NCBI GenBank assembly: GCA_964430695.1
Contig: CAYSFO010000016.1
Coordinates: forward strand, 1 to 30,467
Origin: MGBC108787 sp964430695
GTDB taxonomy: Bacteria > Bacillota_I > Bacilli_A > RF39 > UBA660
DNA: 30,467 bases
Direction: 5' to 3'
The notes beneath the pieces are model-generated. The model had not been told where the DNA came from, did no database searches, and saw only the letters and a list, made by a program, of their open reading frames with translations. Positions within the stretch are counted from its first letter, which is position 1; the number at the start of each line of letters is the position of its first letter. Positions 8,019 through 16,421 of the stretch are shown piece after piece. The position numbers and the translations under genes are program-made.

Positions 8019-8592
8019 TTTTTTGAGTTCGGATATAGATGTTTATAATGAAAATTTTTCTGCGATTCATATAAAAGATAAAGAAATTGTAAATAAATCT
8101 TTCGGCCATGTAAGTTTTAAAAATTCCACTTTATTAGACTGTAAATTTGATAATGTGATTTTTAATCATGTTGTTTTTAGTAAGGTTGATTTATCTAATG
8201 TAACTTTTACAAATTGTGGATTGCATAATTGTCAATTTATTGACTGTAAATGCTTAGGAACATCAATTGTTGATGGTACAATCAAAAGTACAACTTTCTG
8301 TTCTATTAATGGAAGATATATGAGTTTTTCCAATTGTCATTTAACTGATGTTACTATGGAAGAAAGTGATTTGCTAGAAGCACGTTTCTTAGATTTGAAT
8401 CATTTACGTTTTGCCCTTAAAGAGGTTAATTTAACCAAATCAGAATTTAATAGAGTGAGCTTGCATGGTATAGATTTATCCACTTGTGAATTAGAAAATT
8501 TTTTAATTAATCCAAAGGATTTAAAAGGAGCTATACTCGATTATAACCAAATCATACATGTAGCACCTTTACTAGGGATAAAAATAAAATAA
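8011..8592 (+). CDS. Pentapeptide-repeat protein (YjbI/Qnr-like fold)
   Basis: The 193-residue protein is built mainly of five-residue repeats with Phe, Leu or Val at the centre position, for example 'CKFDNVIFNHVVFSKVDL' and 'CQFIDCKCLGTSI'. Such repeats fold as a right-handed quadrilateral beta helix. The last segment, 'LKGAILDYNQIIHVAPLLGI', matches the C-terminal cap seen in Qnr-like and YjbI-like members. Those proteins can mimic DNA and protect gyrase, but most members have no proven role, so function is open. The ATG at 8011 overlaps the scpB stop by eight bases, implying translational coupling, with AAGAAGAGG upstream. The cysteine content is high for a cytosolic protein. Confidence 0.8.
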   Translation: MNDFLSSDIDVYNENFSAIHIKDKEIVNKSFGHVSFKNSTLLDCKFDNVIFNHVVFSKVDLSNVTFTNCGLHNCQFIDCKCLGTSIVDGTIKSTTFCSINGRYMSFSNCHLTDVTMEESDLLEARFLDLNHLRFALKEVNLTKSEFNRVSLHGIDLSTCELENFLINPKDLKGAILDYNQIIHVAPLLGIKIK

Positions 8593-8597
8593 GATTG

Positions 8598-8628
8598 TTT
8601 ACAAAATAGATGAATAATATGCTATAAT
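8598..8628 (+). promoter_or_regulatory. Promoter of the tRNA-Leu gene
   Basis: TATAAT at 8623-8628 has a TGC extension. TTTACA at 8598-8603 is a plausible -35, although the 19-base spacer is long. The tRNA starts nine bases after the -10 box. Confidence 0.55.
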
Positions 8629-8636
8629 CTATTTAT

Positions 8637-8723
8637 GCCTCTGTGGTGAAATTGGTAGACGCGCTGGACTCAAAATCCAGTAGTAGCAATACTGTGCCGG
8701 TTCAAGTCCGGCCAGAGGCACCA
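8637..8723 (+). tRNA. tRNA-Leu (anticodon CAA)
   Basis: The class II cloverleaf is complete. The acceptor stem is GCCTCTG with CAGAGGC, followed by discriminator A and an encoded CCA. The anticodon stem is CTGGA/TCCAG with loop CTCAAAA, giving anticodon CAA for TTG codons. A long variable arm (AGTA-GCAA-TACT) and a T arm (GCCGG TTCAAGT CCGGC) support leucine. Confidence 0.97.
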
Positions 8724-8734
8724 TTGAGCAATGA

Positions 8735-8804
8735 AATGGCTCTGAAAAGTTGAAAAAAGAATGTATAAAAATATATTCTTATGCCAGAAAAGAGTCATTT
8801 TTTT
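8735..8804 (+). terminator. Terminator downstream of tRNA-Leu
   Basis: AATGGCTCT (8735-8743) pairs with AGAGTCATT (8791-8799) with one G-T pair, and a T run follows to 8804. An inner hairpin (AAGAAT/ATTCTT type, about 8757-8780) lies between the arms. Confidence 0.6.
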
Positions 8805-8877
8805 AATGTTATAAAGATTAGATGAAGGAAAACATAACAAAAAAAGTAAATCGTTTCGTTAGATTAAAAGATGAAAT

Positions 8878-8905
8878 TTGACAATATTAAAAATATTGGT
8901 ATAAT
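8878..8905 (+). promoter_or_regulatory. Consensus SigA promoter of the orphan radical SAM gene
   Basis: TTGACA (8878-8883) and TATAAT (8900-8905) are both perfect, with a 16-base spacer. It lies inside the longest open frame of the downstream gene, which shows that the real start is the ATG at 8931 and not the earlier in-frame ATG at 8871. Confidence 0.8.
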
Positions 8906-8930
8906 ACAGAACAATTATTGGGGGTTAAAT

Positions 8931-9914
8931 ATGAATATTTTTGCCTATCGTTTGGGAATTGAATTAACACAAAAGTGTAATTTAGATTGTAAGTGTTGCT
9001 TTAAAGGAGAAGCCTGTGCAGTGGATATTTCTAGGGAAATATTAGAAAAAATATTTGATGAAATTAAATATGTCTATGTGTTAGATTTATCCGGGGGAGA
9101 AATTTTTTTAGCTTATGAACAATTAAAGATGTTACTTGAAATAGCAAAAGAAAAAGGAACTTGTATTGATAATTGTAGTATGCTTATCAATGGGACTTTA
9201 TATGATCAAAGAATATATGATTTATTAGATGAATATTTTGGTGATAATTATCAAGTTGGTATTAGTAGTGATGACTTTCATGATAAAAGTATAGGAAGGA
9301 TTTATGGTCAAAATAAAGATTGTTTTGAAGAAGTTAAAAAAAATATGCTTTTGCATTTAGAGAATCCACATAGCATAGGCTTTGTTAGGATTAGTAAACA
9401 CTTAATTGAAAATGGTAGAGCTATCAGTTTAGATACTCCGAAGAAATCGTTTGAAGCATTAGGATACTATTATTCTCTTCATAATAGTGGCTGTTTTGCT
9501 GGGCCTATGATTTTTATAGGTGCCGATGGATATATTTCTGATATTAATTCTGCTATAGAAAAGAGAAATGAACAATCCATAGGAAATATTATGAATAATA
9601 CGATTTTTACTAGTATTAAAAATGGAGGAATTAAAATTGAACATAATTTAGAAGATCCTTTTGCCTATTTTGAAGAAAGAGAAAATGATTTTTCTATTCA
9701 TAAAGGGGATCATCTTATTTTTAAAGATAATAAAATGGCCTATACTACATATGTTCCAGATGTAAAATATATAGAAGCCGTTAGTAAAATACAGGAAGAC
9801 ATGATTGCCTTTTTAGAGAGTGCAACAAAGGGAGATTTAGATGATTTCTGTGCAAAATGGAATCCTATATACGAGGGGGATTTAAGCCAAATAGAACATG
9901 AAAGAGGTCAATAG
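8931..9914 (+). CDS. Radical SAM protein, unknown substrate
   Basis: The 327-residue enzyme has the radical SAM signature C16-x3-C20-x2-C23 in 'CNLDCKCC', plus 'LDLSGGE' (51-57), the SAM-binding GGE motif. The N-terminus 'RLGIELTQKCNLDCKCC' is the style of peptide- or protein-modifying members. The C-terminal half has cysteines at 'SGCFAG' and 'DDFCAKW', but no clear SPASM or twitch cluster set. I do not recognise the subfamily and see no RiPP precursor or transporter next to it. ATG 8931 follows GGGGG at 8920-8924 and a perfect promoter, so it is transcribed alone. Confidence 0.75.
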   Translation: MNIFAYRLGIELTQKCNLDCKCCFKGEACAVDISREILEKIFDEIKYVYVLDLSGGEIFLAYEQLKMLLEIAKEKGTCIDNCSMLINGTLYDQRIYDLLDEYFGDNYQVGISSDDFHDKSIGRIYGQNKDCFEEVKKNMLLHLENPHSIGFVRISKHLIENGRAISLDTPKKSFEALGYYYSLHNSGCFAGPMIFIGADGYISDINSAIEKRNEQSIGNIMNNTIFTSIKNGGIKIEHNLEDPFAYFEERENDFSIHKGDHLIFKDNKMAYTTYVPDVKYIEAVSKIQEDMIAFLESATKGDLDDFCAKWNPIYEGDLSQIEHERGQ

Positions 9915-9944
9915 TTTAAAATGATCAATTGGCTCTTTAACATG
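9897..9944 (+). terminator. Hairpin at the end of the radical SAM gene
   Basis: AAAGAGGTCAAT (9901-9912) pairs with ATTGGCTCTTT (9928-9938) with one bulged base and one G-T pair, and CATG flanks it on both sides. No strong T run follows, so it may be a weak terminator or a 3' stabilising stem. Confidence 0.35.
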
Positions 9945-10195
9945 AATGGGATAAAGTAAGGGAACTCTATTATACGTTCGGGTTTTTCAAAATTATAATA
10001 GATTACCATTAGTAAAAGTTTGTATTGCCAAACTTTTTTAGCTGTGCTACCATATACATCATTTAAAGGGAGGGGTTTTGATATCAAAAACTGGGGAAGA
10101 ATTTTATACAAACCAATTATTAAAATATAAAATTGTATAATAATGCAAAAGAAAAAGAATACAAAGGAGCATCACAAAAACTTGGGAATTTAACC
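9945..10195. other. Intergenic stretch without a clear gene
   Basis: No plus-strand gene is visible here. A minus-strand frame from 10111 to 9908 (67 codons) reads like protein in places ('KKVWQYKLLLMVIYYNF', 'FPYFIPFMLKSQL'). It has no evident ribosome binding site and overlaps the hairpin at the end of the radical SAM gene. It could be a decayed gene remnant. I recognise no family. Confidence 0.25.
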
Positions 10196-10224
10196 TTGTA
10201 TTTCTCCTATGTCTGTGTTATAAT
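10196..10224 (+). promoter_or_regulatory. Main promoter of the surface protein/Tad pilus block
   Basis: TTGTAT (10196-10201), a 17-base spacer, and TGTTATAAT (10216-10224), a perfect TATAAT with a TGn extension. No convincing terminator is seen for the next 8 kb, so it may drive everything to tadC. Confidence 0.7.
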
Positions 10225-10253
10225 CGGCTTAGAATTTTAGGTTGGTGGATTAG

Positions 10254-11006
10254 ATGAAATCGAGATTAAAGAAGTTGTTCTTACTAGCAATTTTATTACT
10301 TATACCAAATTTAACAAAAGCTGAAAGCTCTTGTAGTTACAGTGAACAGGCAGAAATAAATAATATTGTTGCAAATGTAAAAGCAACCTATGAAGTAACT
10401 GACATATATGGCGGAAAAACCTTAAATATAGATTATCCTGATGAATTTGGAAATATTCCAGAGATAGATTACTATATAAAAGGATTTAATTTTAGTATAT
10501 TAAATATAACCGATGATATTTATGTTCGTGTAACAAATAATTATGATAAAGCAGAATTAATTTTTAGAAATAGTGATGCTACAGATGGAGTTGTTACTTT
10601 TCAAACAAAAAATACAGATCAATTAATTACTTATACCATTGAAGTGTACGCAAATAAATATTCTTGCGTTGGAGAAGTTTTTCGGAAATTTACGATTACT
10701 ACACCAATCTATAATAGTTTTTCCGAATTAGATGTTTGTTCTAGATATCCTGAATTTTATTATTGCCAAGAATTTATTTCATCTGATCAAGTGACTTTTG
10801 ATACTTTCTTTACAAATTTAGAAAAATATGAAGAAAGCTTAAAAGAAAAAGAAGAAACAGAACAAAAGAAAACAATATTAGAAAAATTAAAAGAATTTTA
10901 TCAAAATAATGCTGCTACTATAAATATAGTAGGAAGTGTTATTGTGGTAGTGGGGGTTGCTACTACTGTGATTCTTGTAAAAAGAAGAAGGAGTAGAGTA
11001 TTATGA
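10254..11006 (+). CDS. Exported single-anchor surface protein
   Basis: The 250-residue protein has a signal peptide (basic start, then 'LFLLAILLLIPNLTKAES', likely cut after KA), an outside region of about 170 residues with six cysteines and beta-rich sequence, and a charged coiled-coil segment ('EESLKEKEETEQKKTILEKL'). A C-terminal membrane helix (about 222-242, 'NIVGSVIVVVGVATTVILV') is followed by the positive stop-transfer tail KRRRSRVL. There is no LPXTG motif, so it is held by the helix rather than by sortase. Its stop overlaps the start of the large secreted protein by four bases, suggesting the two products act together. The family is not recognised. Confidence 0.65.
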   Translation: MKSRLKKLFLLAILLLIPNLTKAESSCSYSEQAEINNIVANVKATYEVTDIYGGKTLNIDYPDEFGNIPEIDYYIKGFNFSILNITDDIYVRVTNNYDKAELIFRNSDATDGVVTFQTKNTDQLITYTIEVYANKYSCVGEVFRKFTITTPIYNSFSELDVCSRYPEFYYCQEFISSDQVTFDTFFTNLEKYEESLKEKEETEQKKTILEKLKEFYQNNAATINIVGSVIVVVGVATTVILVKRRRSRVL

Positions 11007-13813
11007 AAAAAAATAAAATAAAAATAATTACAATAATAGTCATGTTTGTAGCATTGTTAATGGTAAACAGTGTAAAAGCTGCTTCAATATCTTTAAGTGG
11101 TTCAAACACAAATAGTATTAAATATGGTAATGGAGAACAATACCAAGATTATAATTTTATCGTTAATATAGATGGTGCAAATTATCCGGGATATTGTTTG
11201 GATCCAAGTTATACATTCCATAATAGCGGTGGTATTACTTGTAAGCCTTTAACGGATAATGGTCCAATGAACTGGTTAATGCAAAATTTAACTGGAAATC
11301 ATGTAGTTGATCAATTGGCAGTCAGAATGGTAGCTATTCGTACAAACTTAAATAAAAGTGCGAAAGGACATGGTCAATTTATCGTTTTATATTTACAAGA
11401 ACGTTTAGGTGGAAAAACAAGTACACAATTATATGGAGCTTCTGAAATTGATGCCGCATACAATTTACACTTACAAGCAATGTCAAATGCTAGTTCTGGT
11501 TCAAATAGTACAGCACCAGTATTAACATTTATGAAAGCCAATGTAAATGGAAATACAATAACGTATAACATTTCCTCTCCCGCTAATATTCCAGATGCGA
11601 GCTTAGCTTTTACTTGTGAAGGATGTTCTGTAAAGAAAAATAGTTGGAATGGTACAAGTGGAAGTATAACAGTAACTGTAGAGAATGGAAATTGTTCCTT
11701 TAAAATTAATGCGTTTTATCCTTCAGCTGGTATTAATATATGTGAAACACCTGGACAAAATATTATTACAAGTATTACTGGTGGTGCTGGAGGTGCTGTT
11801 TCCACAACTGGTACGCCAACGCAAACGTTTGAGGGACAAGTCGGTTCTGACAGCGGTGACTATTATAAAAAATATTGTATAGATGATGATACATGTTCAA
11901 GTGACTGTAGTTCGAAGGTGAATATGCCAGAATTTTGTGATGAAGGAATGAATGACGCTTCCATCACTTCTCCAGAAGATATCAAATGTTGTGTATTGCA
12001 TGGAAAAGATGATGCTGGAAATACTTATCAAATGAAAGATGGACAAATAAGTAATGATAATCCTTATTGCGCAGTATATTGTAAAGAAGATTATCAAATG
12101 AAATTACCAGGGGCACAACATGCAAATAGTGGTAGATATTTTATTTTGGAAAATACTGTTGTTACAGCACAAAGATCATGTTATGCAACAAGTGCTCCAA
12201 GCAAAAAGAAAAATGGGAAACAAATAGATATTGATCAATTTGTTAAGGATGTTATTCAAAAACAAGAGACACTAATTAAAGCATTTAATACATATCAAGA
12301 ATGGAATGCAAGACTTGAATCTGTTAAAAATCCTAGCAGACATAATACAGATCCAGTAGATTGCTCTTATGATTACTGTAGACCTACAGGAAATGTAGTT
12401 GATACTTGTGGAGGAAATGCTTATTCTAAGAGCGAGCATCAATCATGTTCAATCGTCCATAATGATGCTCATTATGGAAGCACTAAATCATATAAGAAAG
12501 CAAATTATAGCATAGATAGAACAACAGGTAAAGTTACTATTACTAGTATAAGTACTCCTTCCTTATCTGATAATTATGGGTTTACATTGTCTTGTCAATC
12601 ACAGAGTTGTGGAACCGACAAATCGAAAGTAGGAACTTTTGAAACTGTAGCTGAATATCAATCAAGAAGAGATAGTGCTGAAGCTGCAATGACAGCCGCT
12701 TTAAACGATTTAAAGAAAACGATAGAATACATGCAAGAATGTTATAGTTGGGTAAATAATTTATGTTTAGATCCAGAAGTTTTATTTGATTATGAAGAAG
12801 ATTATCCTATTAATTATGAAAAAGTAGGAGGAACTGGACCAACAAGTAGTGCCCCTACTTATTCAAATCAAAAAGATATTGATAATGCATATACAGCAAA
12901 TGGTGGTGGATCTTTAGAAGATGTTAATTATGCGTTCTGTGATAAAGAGGGATGTAATAATTCAAATGCCGAAACTCTAGCAAAACAAATTTCAACATTA
13001 AGTAGTCACCTATATTATCGTAAGATTGATGCAAGTGGAAGTGCTGAATATGCAAATACCCAAGAGTTTTATGTAAAATATCCAGATGGATCTGTAAATA
13101 CATCAGATGGAAGTAATTACAATCCAATTGGTCAAGTTTATCCGATAGCTTTAAAAAGAGATACAGGTTTATATAAATGGACATTGAATTTCTCAAAACT
13201 TGGTCAATATAATGATTTCCAAGGATGTAAAAATGGACGTTTAGATGATGTGGTTAGAGCTTTAGGAAAGAGTACTTCTACTGGTCTAGAATATGTTTGT
13301 ACTTACATCGTTGACTGTGATGAATGTGATTATGAATGTGTAGGACCTGGATGCTTAATAGAGGACGATCCAAAATGTCCAGAATGTGATGTTTATTGTA
13401 TCAATTGTGTATTTGATGGAGATGAAGATACTTACTTCTATCGTACAGTATCGGTAAATGATTTTAATCCAAATAATCGTACACTAGGAGCTAACTGGAC
13501 AAATGCAAAAGGTACTGCTACAAGAGATGAAATTGAAAAAATGGCTGAAACTGTTTATGAGGACGTACAGTATTCTTATACGATTACACCAACCCAAATG
13601 AAAAATATAAGAGATTACAACGGACAAACAGGTACTTATGTTACAGAAGATTTAAATTTCAATCATACAAAAGGTGATGTTACACTTGCTTATGGAACAA
13701 GTAATTTCTTAAGAAATACAGGTAGAACATACTTTACAGAATTAAAGAAAAATGATACTTGGGAACTATGGACCGCCTCAACTGGTGATGGTATAGGACC
13801 GGCTTGGAAGTAG
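11003..13813 (+). CDS. Large secreted Cys-rich protein with possible thioester adhesin domain
   Basis: The 936-residue protein has a clear signal peptide ending near 'NSVKA' (residue 26). The first domain has 'YPGYCLDPS' (C65) and, 39 residues later, 'VVDQLAVRM' (Q104). This spacing and pattern recall the Cys...Gln pair (TQxA-like) of thioester adhesin domains, which bind host or matrix nucleophiles covalently. The assignment is tentative. The middle is Cys-rich with a helical segment around residues 545-580. A very Cys-dense stretch (about 765-812, 'CDECDYECVGPGC', 'CPECDVYCINC') precedes a C-terminal domain with conserved-looking 'YRTVSVNDFNPNNRTLG'. No LPXTG or C-terminal anchor is seen. 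It is translationally coupled to the anchored protein before it, and the Tad genes follow. Confidence 0.6.
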   Translation: MKKNKIKIITIIVMFVALLMVNSVKAASISLSGSNTNSIKYGNGEQYQDYNFIVNIDGANYPGYCLDPSYTFHNSGGITCKPLTDNGPMNWLMQNLTGNHVVDQLAVRMVAIRTNLNKSAKGHGQFIVLYLQERLGGKTSTQLYGASEIDAAYNLHLQAMSNASSGSNSTAPVLTFMKANVNGNTITYNISSPANIPDASLAFTCEGCSVKKNSWNGTSGSITVTVENGNCSFKINAFYPSAGINICETPGQNIITSITGGAGGAVSTTGTPTQTFEGQVGSDSGDYYKKYCIDDDTCSSDCSSKVNMPEFCDEGMNDASITSPEDIKCCVLHGKDDAGNTYQMKDGQISNDNPYCAVYCKEDYQMKLPGAQHANSGRYFILENTVVTAQRSCYATSAPSKKKNGKQIDIDQFVKDVIQKQETLIKAFNTYQEWNARLESVKNPSRHNTDPVDCSYDYCRPTGNVVDTCGGNAYSKSEHQSCSIVHNDAHYGSTKSYKKANYSIDRTTGKVTITSISTPSLSDNYGFTLSCQSQSCGTDKSKVGTFETVAEYQSRRDSAEAAMTAALNDLKKTIEYMQECYSWVNNLCLDPEVLFDYEEDYPINYEKVGGTGPTSSAPTYSNQKDIDNAYTANGGGSLEDVNYAFCDKEGCNNSNAETLAKQISTLSSHLYYRKIDASGSAEYANTQEFYVKYPDGSVNTSDGSNYNPIGQVYPIALKRDTGLYKWTLNFSKLGQYNDFQGCKNGRLDDVVRALGKSTSTGLEYVCTYIVDCDECDYECVGPGCLIEDDPKCPECDVYCINCVFDGDEDTYFYRTVSVNDFNPNNRTLGANWTNAKGTATRDEIEKMAETVYEDVQYSYTITPTQMKNIRDYNGQTGTYVTEDLNFNHTKGDVTLAYGTSNFLRNTGRTYFTELKKNDTWELWTASTGDGIGPAWK

Positions 13814-13829
13814 AAAGGTGGAATAACTA

Positions 13830-14237
13830 GTGAAAGAGACATACTGGGGTTATTGGATGATTATGTTAGGTGTGTTTGTAATCGTTATTATGATGTTAAT
13901 ATCGAATGTAACAACACAAAATACACAAGATTACTATTTAATAAAGGAAGTTACAGAAGCTGCTATGGTAGATGCTGTAAATTATGGATATTTTCGTGAA
14001 TACGGAGAATTAAAAATTGATCGTGAAAAATTTATCGAATCATTTTTAAGGCGTTTTGCTGAAAATGTCAGTCTAAATACTTATCAAATTGATTTTTATG
14101 GTATTTATGAAGCACCACCAAAGGTGAGTGTAAAAGTGACAAGTAAAAGTGGAAGTTTTTTCATAGCAGGAGATGCAACATCTTTAGATATTGTAAATAA
14201 AGTAGATGCTGTACTGGAACTTTCAGGACAAGAATAA
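13830..14237 (+). CDS. Small membrane protein of the Tad block, pilin- or TadE-like topology
   Basis: The 135-residue protein starts at GTG 13830, nine bases after AAAGGTGG. It has one N-terminal membrane helix (about 9-26, 'IMLGVFVIVIMMLISNV'). An outside domain of about 105 residues follows, beginning with a helix ('EVTEAAMVDAVNYGYF') and ending in beta-rich sequence. The topology resembles TadE-type minor pilins or assembly factors, but the sequence is not diagnostic. It lies between the large secreted protein and the CpaB-like gene in the same transcript, supporting a role in pilus assembly or adhesin display. Confidence 0.5.
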   Translation: MKETYWGYWMIMLGVFVIVIMMLISNVTTQNTQDYYLIKEVTEAAMVDAVNYGYFREYGELKIDREKFIESFLRRFAENVSLNTYQIDFYGIYEAPPKVSVKVTSKSGSFFIAGDATSLDIVNKVDAVLELSGQE

Positions 14238-14258
14238 GAATAAAAGGAGAATTTAAAA

Positions 14259-15128
14259 ATGGGAAATGTATTAACATCAATAAAAAGATTTTTAGGAAAT
14301 AAAAACACGGTAACAATTTTAGGAGTATTACTTGGAATATTAGTATTATATATTGGTTATAATTATCGTGTAAAACAAGCAACAACTCCAGTAACTGTAC
14401 CCTATGCAAAAGAAGAGTTATCTTCACGTACTTATATTACAAGTGATATGATTGGTTACATGGAAGTATCAAGTAGTGTAGTAAAAAATAGTGCCAATTT
14501 GATTACAAATGCTAGTCAATTAATTGGTCAATATGTGGCATTTGGAACTACAATTCCAGCGAATAGTATGTTCTATTCTTCACAAATTTTATCATCAGAT
14601 GAAATGCCCGATAGTGCATTTGCGAATATTCCAGATGGCTATACTATTTATAGTTTAAGTGTTAATTTACATACAACTTATGGTAATTCCATCTATCCTG
14701 GAAACTATATTGATTTATATTTTAAAGGTGTAGATGAAATGCAAAAAGTTATGTTTGGTAAGTTAATTGAAAGTATTGAAGTACTAGCTGTTAAAGATAG
14801 CCAAGGAAATCATGTTTTCGAGACAACTATAGAAAGTCGTACTCCAGCAGAACTTCAATTTGCTGTACCAAATGATATGTATGATTTGTTGATGAAAGCT
14901 GGTTATATAACAGGTTCATCTATTGAAATTATTCCTGTACCTAGAAATGCATCTTATAGTGCGGATCCTGGAGAAACAGTAGTGTCAAGTGATTATATTA
15001 AAGACTTTATTTTATCAAAAAGTGCTACAATTCCACAAAATGTAACAACGACAACACCGACGACTACAACTCCTGGAAATAATAACAACAATACTACTAA
15101 TAATACCAATAATGACAATAATGAGTAA
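14259..15128 (+). CDS. cpaB: CpaB/RcpC-like SAF-domain pilus assembly protein
   Basis: The 289-residue protein has an N-terminal membrane helix (about 18-35, 'VTILGVLLGILVLYIGYNY'). A SAF domain follows: 'VPYAKEELSSRTYITSDMI' and 'LIGQYVAFGTTIPANSMFY' match the pattern of CpaB/RcpC proteins. It continues with the family-style 'YSLSVNLHTTYGNSIYPGNYID' region in shorter pieces. The tail (about 258-289) is a low-complexity Thr/Asn linker. In Tad systems CpaB is an envelope protein of the pilus channel. In a Gram-positive cell it would act outside the membrane, perhaps contacting peptidoglycan. The AAGGAG ribosome binding site precedes ATG 14259, and the CpaF-like ATPase gene follows. Confidence 0.75.
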   Translation: MGNVLTSIKRFLGNKNTVTILGVLLGILVLYIGYNYRVKQATTPVTVPYAKEELSSRTYITSDMIGYMEVSSSVVKNSANLITNASQLIGQYVAFGTTIPANSMFYSSQILSSDEMPDSAFANIPDGYTIYSLSVNLHTTYGNSIYPGNYIDLYFKGVDEMQKVMFGKLIESIEVLAVKDSQGNHVFETTIESRTPAELQFAVPNDMYDLLMKAGYITGSSIEIIPVPRNASYSADPGETVVSSDYIKDFILSKSATIPQNVTTTTPTTTTPGNNNNNTTNNTNNDNNE

Positions 15129-15170
15129 TTTGTAAAACAAGTAAAAGAATAAGAGAAAGGGTGTCTTAAA

Positions 15171-16403
15171 ATGAATGATGCAATATTTTCGCAATTAGAC
15201 TTTGGACCATTAGATGAGTTTTTAAGATTAGATGATGTTACTGACATCTCATATAGTAATGGTGGACAAATATGGTTGAAGACCCTTTCTCGTGGTGTTT
15301 TTAAGGTCGAAAGACCAGAGATAAACAATGCTTTGATGGAAAAATTAGCTTTTCAATGTTCAAATGTTATGGGGAAGACATTTAATATGGCCCATCCTTT
15401 TCTTGATGCAGAATCTACAGAACTTCGTATGAATTTCGTTCATGATTCTATCGCTACAAATGGAATTGCTTGTTTGATTCGTAAAACACCAGCAAAAATT
15501 CGTTTGAATAAAGAAAAGTTAATTAACGAAAAATATGTATCCGAAGATTTATTGGAATTTTTGTTACAATGTGTGCAAGGGCATGCGAATATTATTGTAA
15601 GTGGAGAAACTGGTTCAGGTAAAACAGAACTTGTAAAATACTTAGCGAGTACTACAAAAGAAGATGAAAAAATCATTTCGATTGAAGATACTTTAGAGTT
15701 ACACTTAGATCGAATTTTTCCTCATCGTGATATTGTTGCTATGAAAACAAATAATATTGCGTCTTATAGTGAAGTGTTGGTTACTTGTATGAGACAGAAC
15801 CCAATCTGGATTTTATTATCCGAAGTTCGTAGTGCGGAAGCCGTTTTGGCTGTTCGTAACTCAATTTCTTCTGGACACCATATTTTATCGACAATCCACT
15901 CTGATAAAGCAGCATCTATACCTATGCGTATGTATAGTTTGCTGGAATCAAATCAAGAAGTAGAACAATTTTTAACGACAATTCATCGTTATGTTCAAAT
16001 TGGAGTATATGTTAAAGGATATTTAAGTAAAGAATTAGGCAGATTTCAAAGAGAAATCTTTGAAATTTGTGAATTCTATGTGGATGATGATAATCAACCA
16101 CAAACAAATACGATATTTCAAAAAACAATGGATGGAAAATTTACATTGAATAATCCAACTCAACATTTGCGCGACTATTTATCTATACAAGGTGTAATTT
16201 TACCTGATGATATTTTTAGAACGGATAATCGTCCAACAACCCAAAATACAAACGTTCAAACTGTAAATATGCCCAATGTAAATGTCCAAAATGGAAATGG
16301 ACAAAATCCAAATATAAATTCCGCTGTTACGGCTCCGGTAAGTACCCCTACTTCCCAAGTAGCATCGCCGTCTTTGCCAAAAGTTGCAGCAGAAACAATG
16401 TAA
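15171..16403 (+). CDS. cpaF: CpaF/TadA-type secretion ATPase
   Basis: The 410-residue cytoplasmic ATPase belongs to the type II/IV secretion superfamily. Walker A is GETGSGKT (145-152). An acidic Asp-box region follows ('ISIEDTLEL', 170-177). The Walker B region reads 'PIWILLSEVRSAEA' (211-224) with E218, and the His box is 'GHHILSTIHSDKAASIP'. Most homologs read GEVRG in the Walker B region; here both glycines are serines. The last 55 residues are Asn/Gln/Pro/Thr-rich and probably disordered, unusual for the family. It should power pilus extension through the TadB and TadC proteins encoded next. It starts at ATG 15171 behind AAAGGGTG. Confidence 0.9.
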   Translation: MNDAIFSQLDFGPLDEFLRLDDVTDISYSNGGQIWLKTLSRGVFKVERPEINNALMEKLAFQCSNVMGKTFNMAHPFLDAESTELRMNFVHDSIATNGIACLIRKTPAKIRLNKEKLINEKYVSEDLLEFLLQCVQGHANIIVSGETGSGKTELVKYLASTTKEDEKIISIEDTLELHLDRIFPHRDIVAMKTNNIASYSEVLVTCMRQNPIWILLSEVRSAEAVLAVRNSISSGHHILSTIHSDKAASIPMRMYSLLESNQEVEQFLTTIHRYVQIGVYVKGYLSKELGRFQREIFEICEFYVDDDNQPQTNTIFQKTMDGKFTLNNPTQHLRDYLSIQGVILPDDIFRTDNRPTTQNTNVQTVNMPNVNVQNGNGQNPNINSAVTAPVSTPTSQVASPSLPKVAAETM

Positions 16404-16421
16404 AAAGAGAGTAGGTGCGAA

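Noticed and set aside
8871..8930. Longer N-terminus for the radical SAM gene from an in-frame ATG at 8871
   Set aside because: A perfect TTGACA-TATAAT promoter lies inside it, and GGGGG precedes the ATG at 8931.
12924..13196. Minus-strand 90-codon frame opposite the large secreted protein
   Set aside because: It has low-complexity Leu/His/Tyr composition and lies fully inside a well-supported gene.
15028..15128. Thr/Asn low-complexity DNA at the end of the CpaB-like gene as a tandem repeat or CRISPR-like array
   Set aside because: Repeats are short, irregular codon runs (ACA/ACT, AAT/AAC) encoding a linker; there are no spacers.
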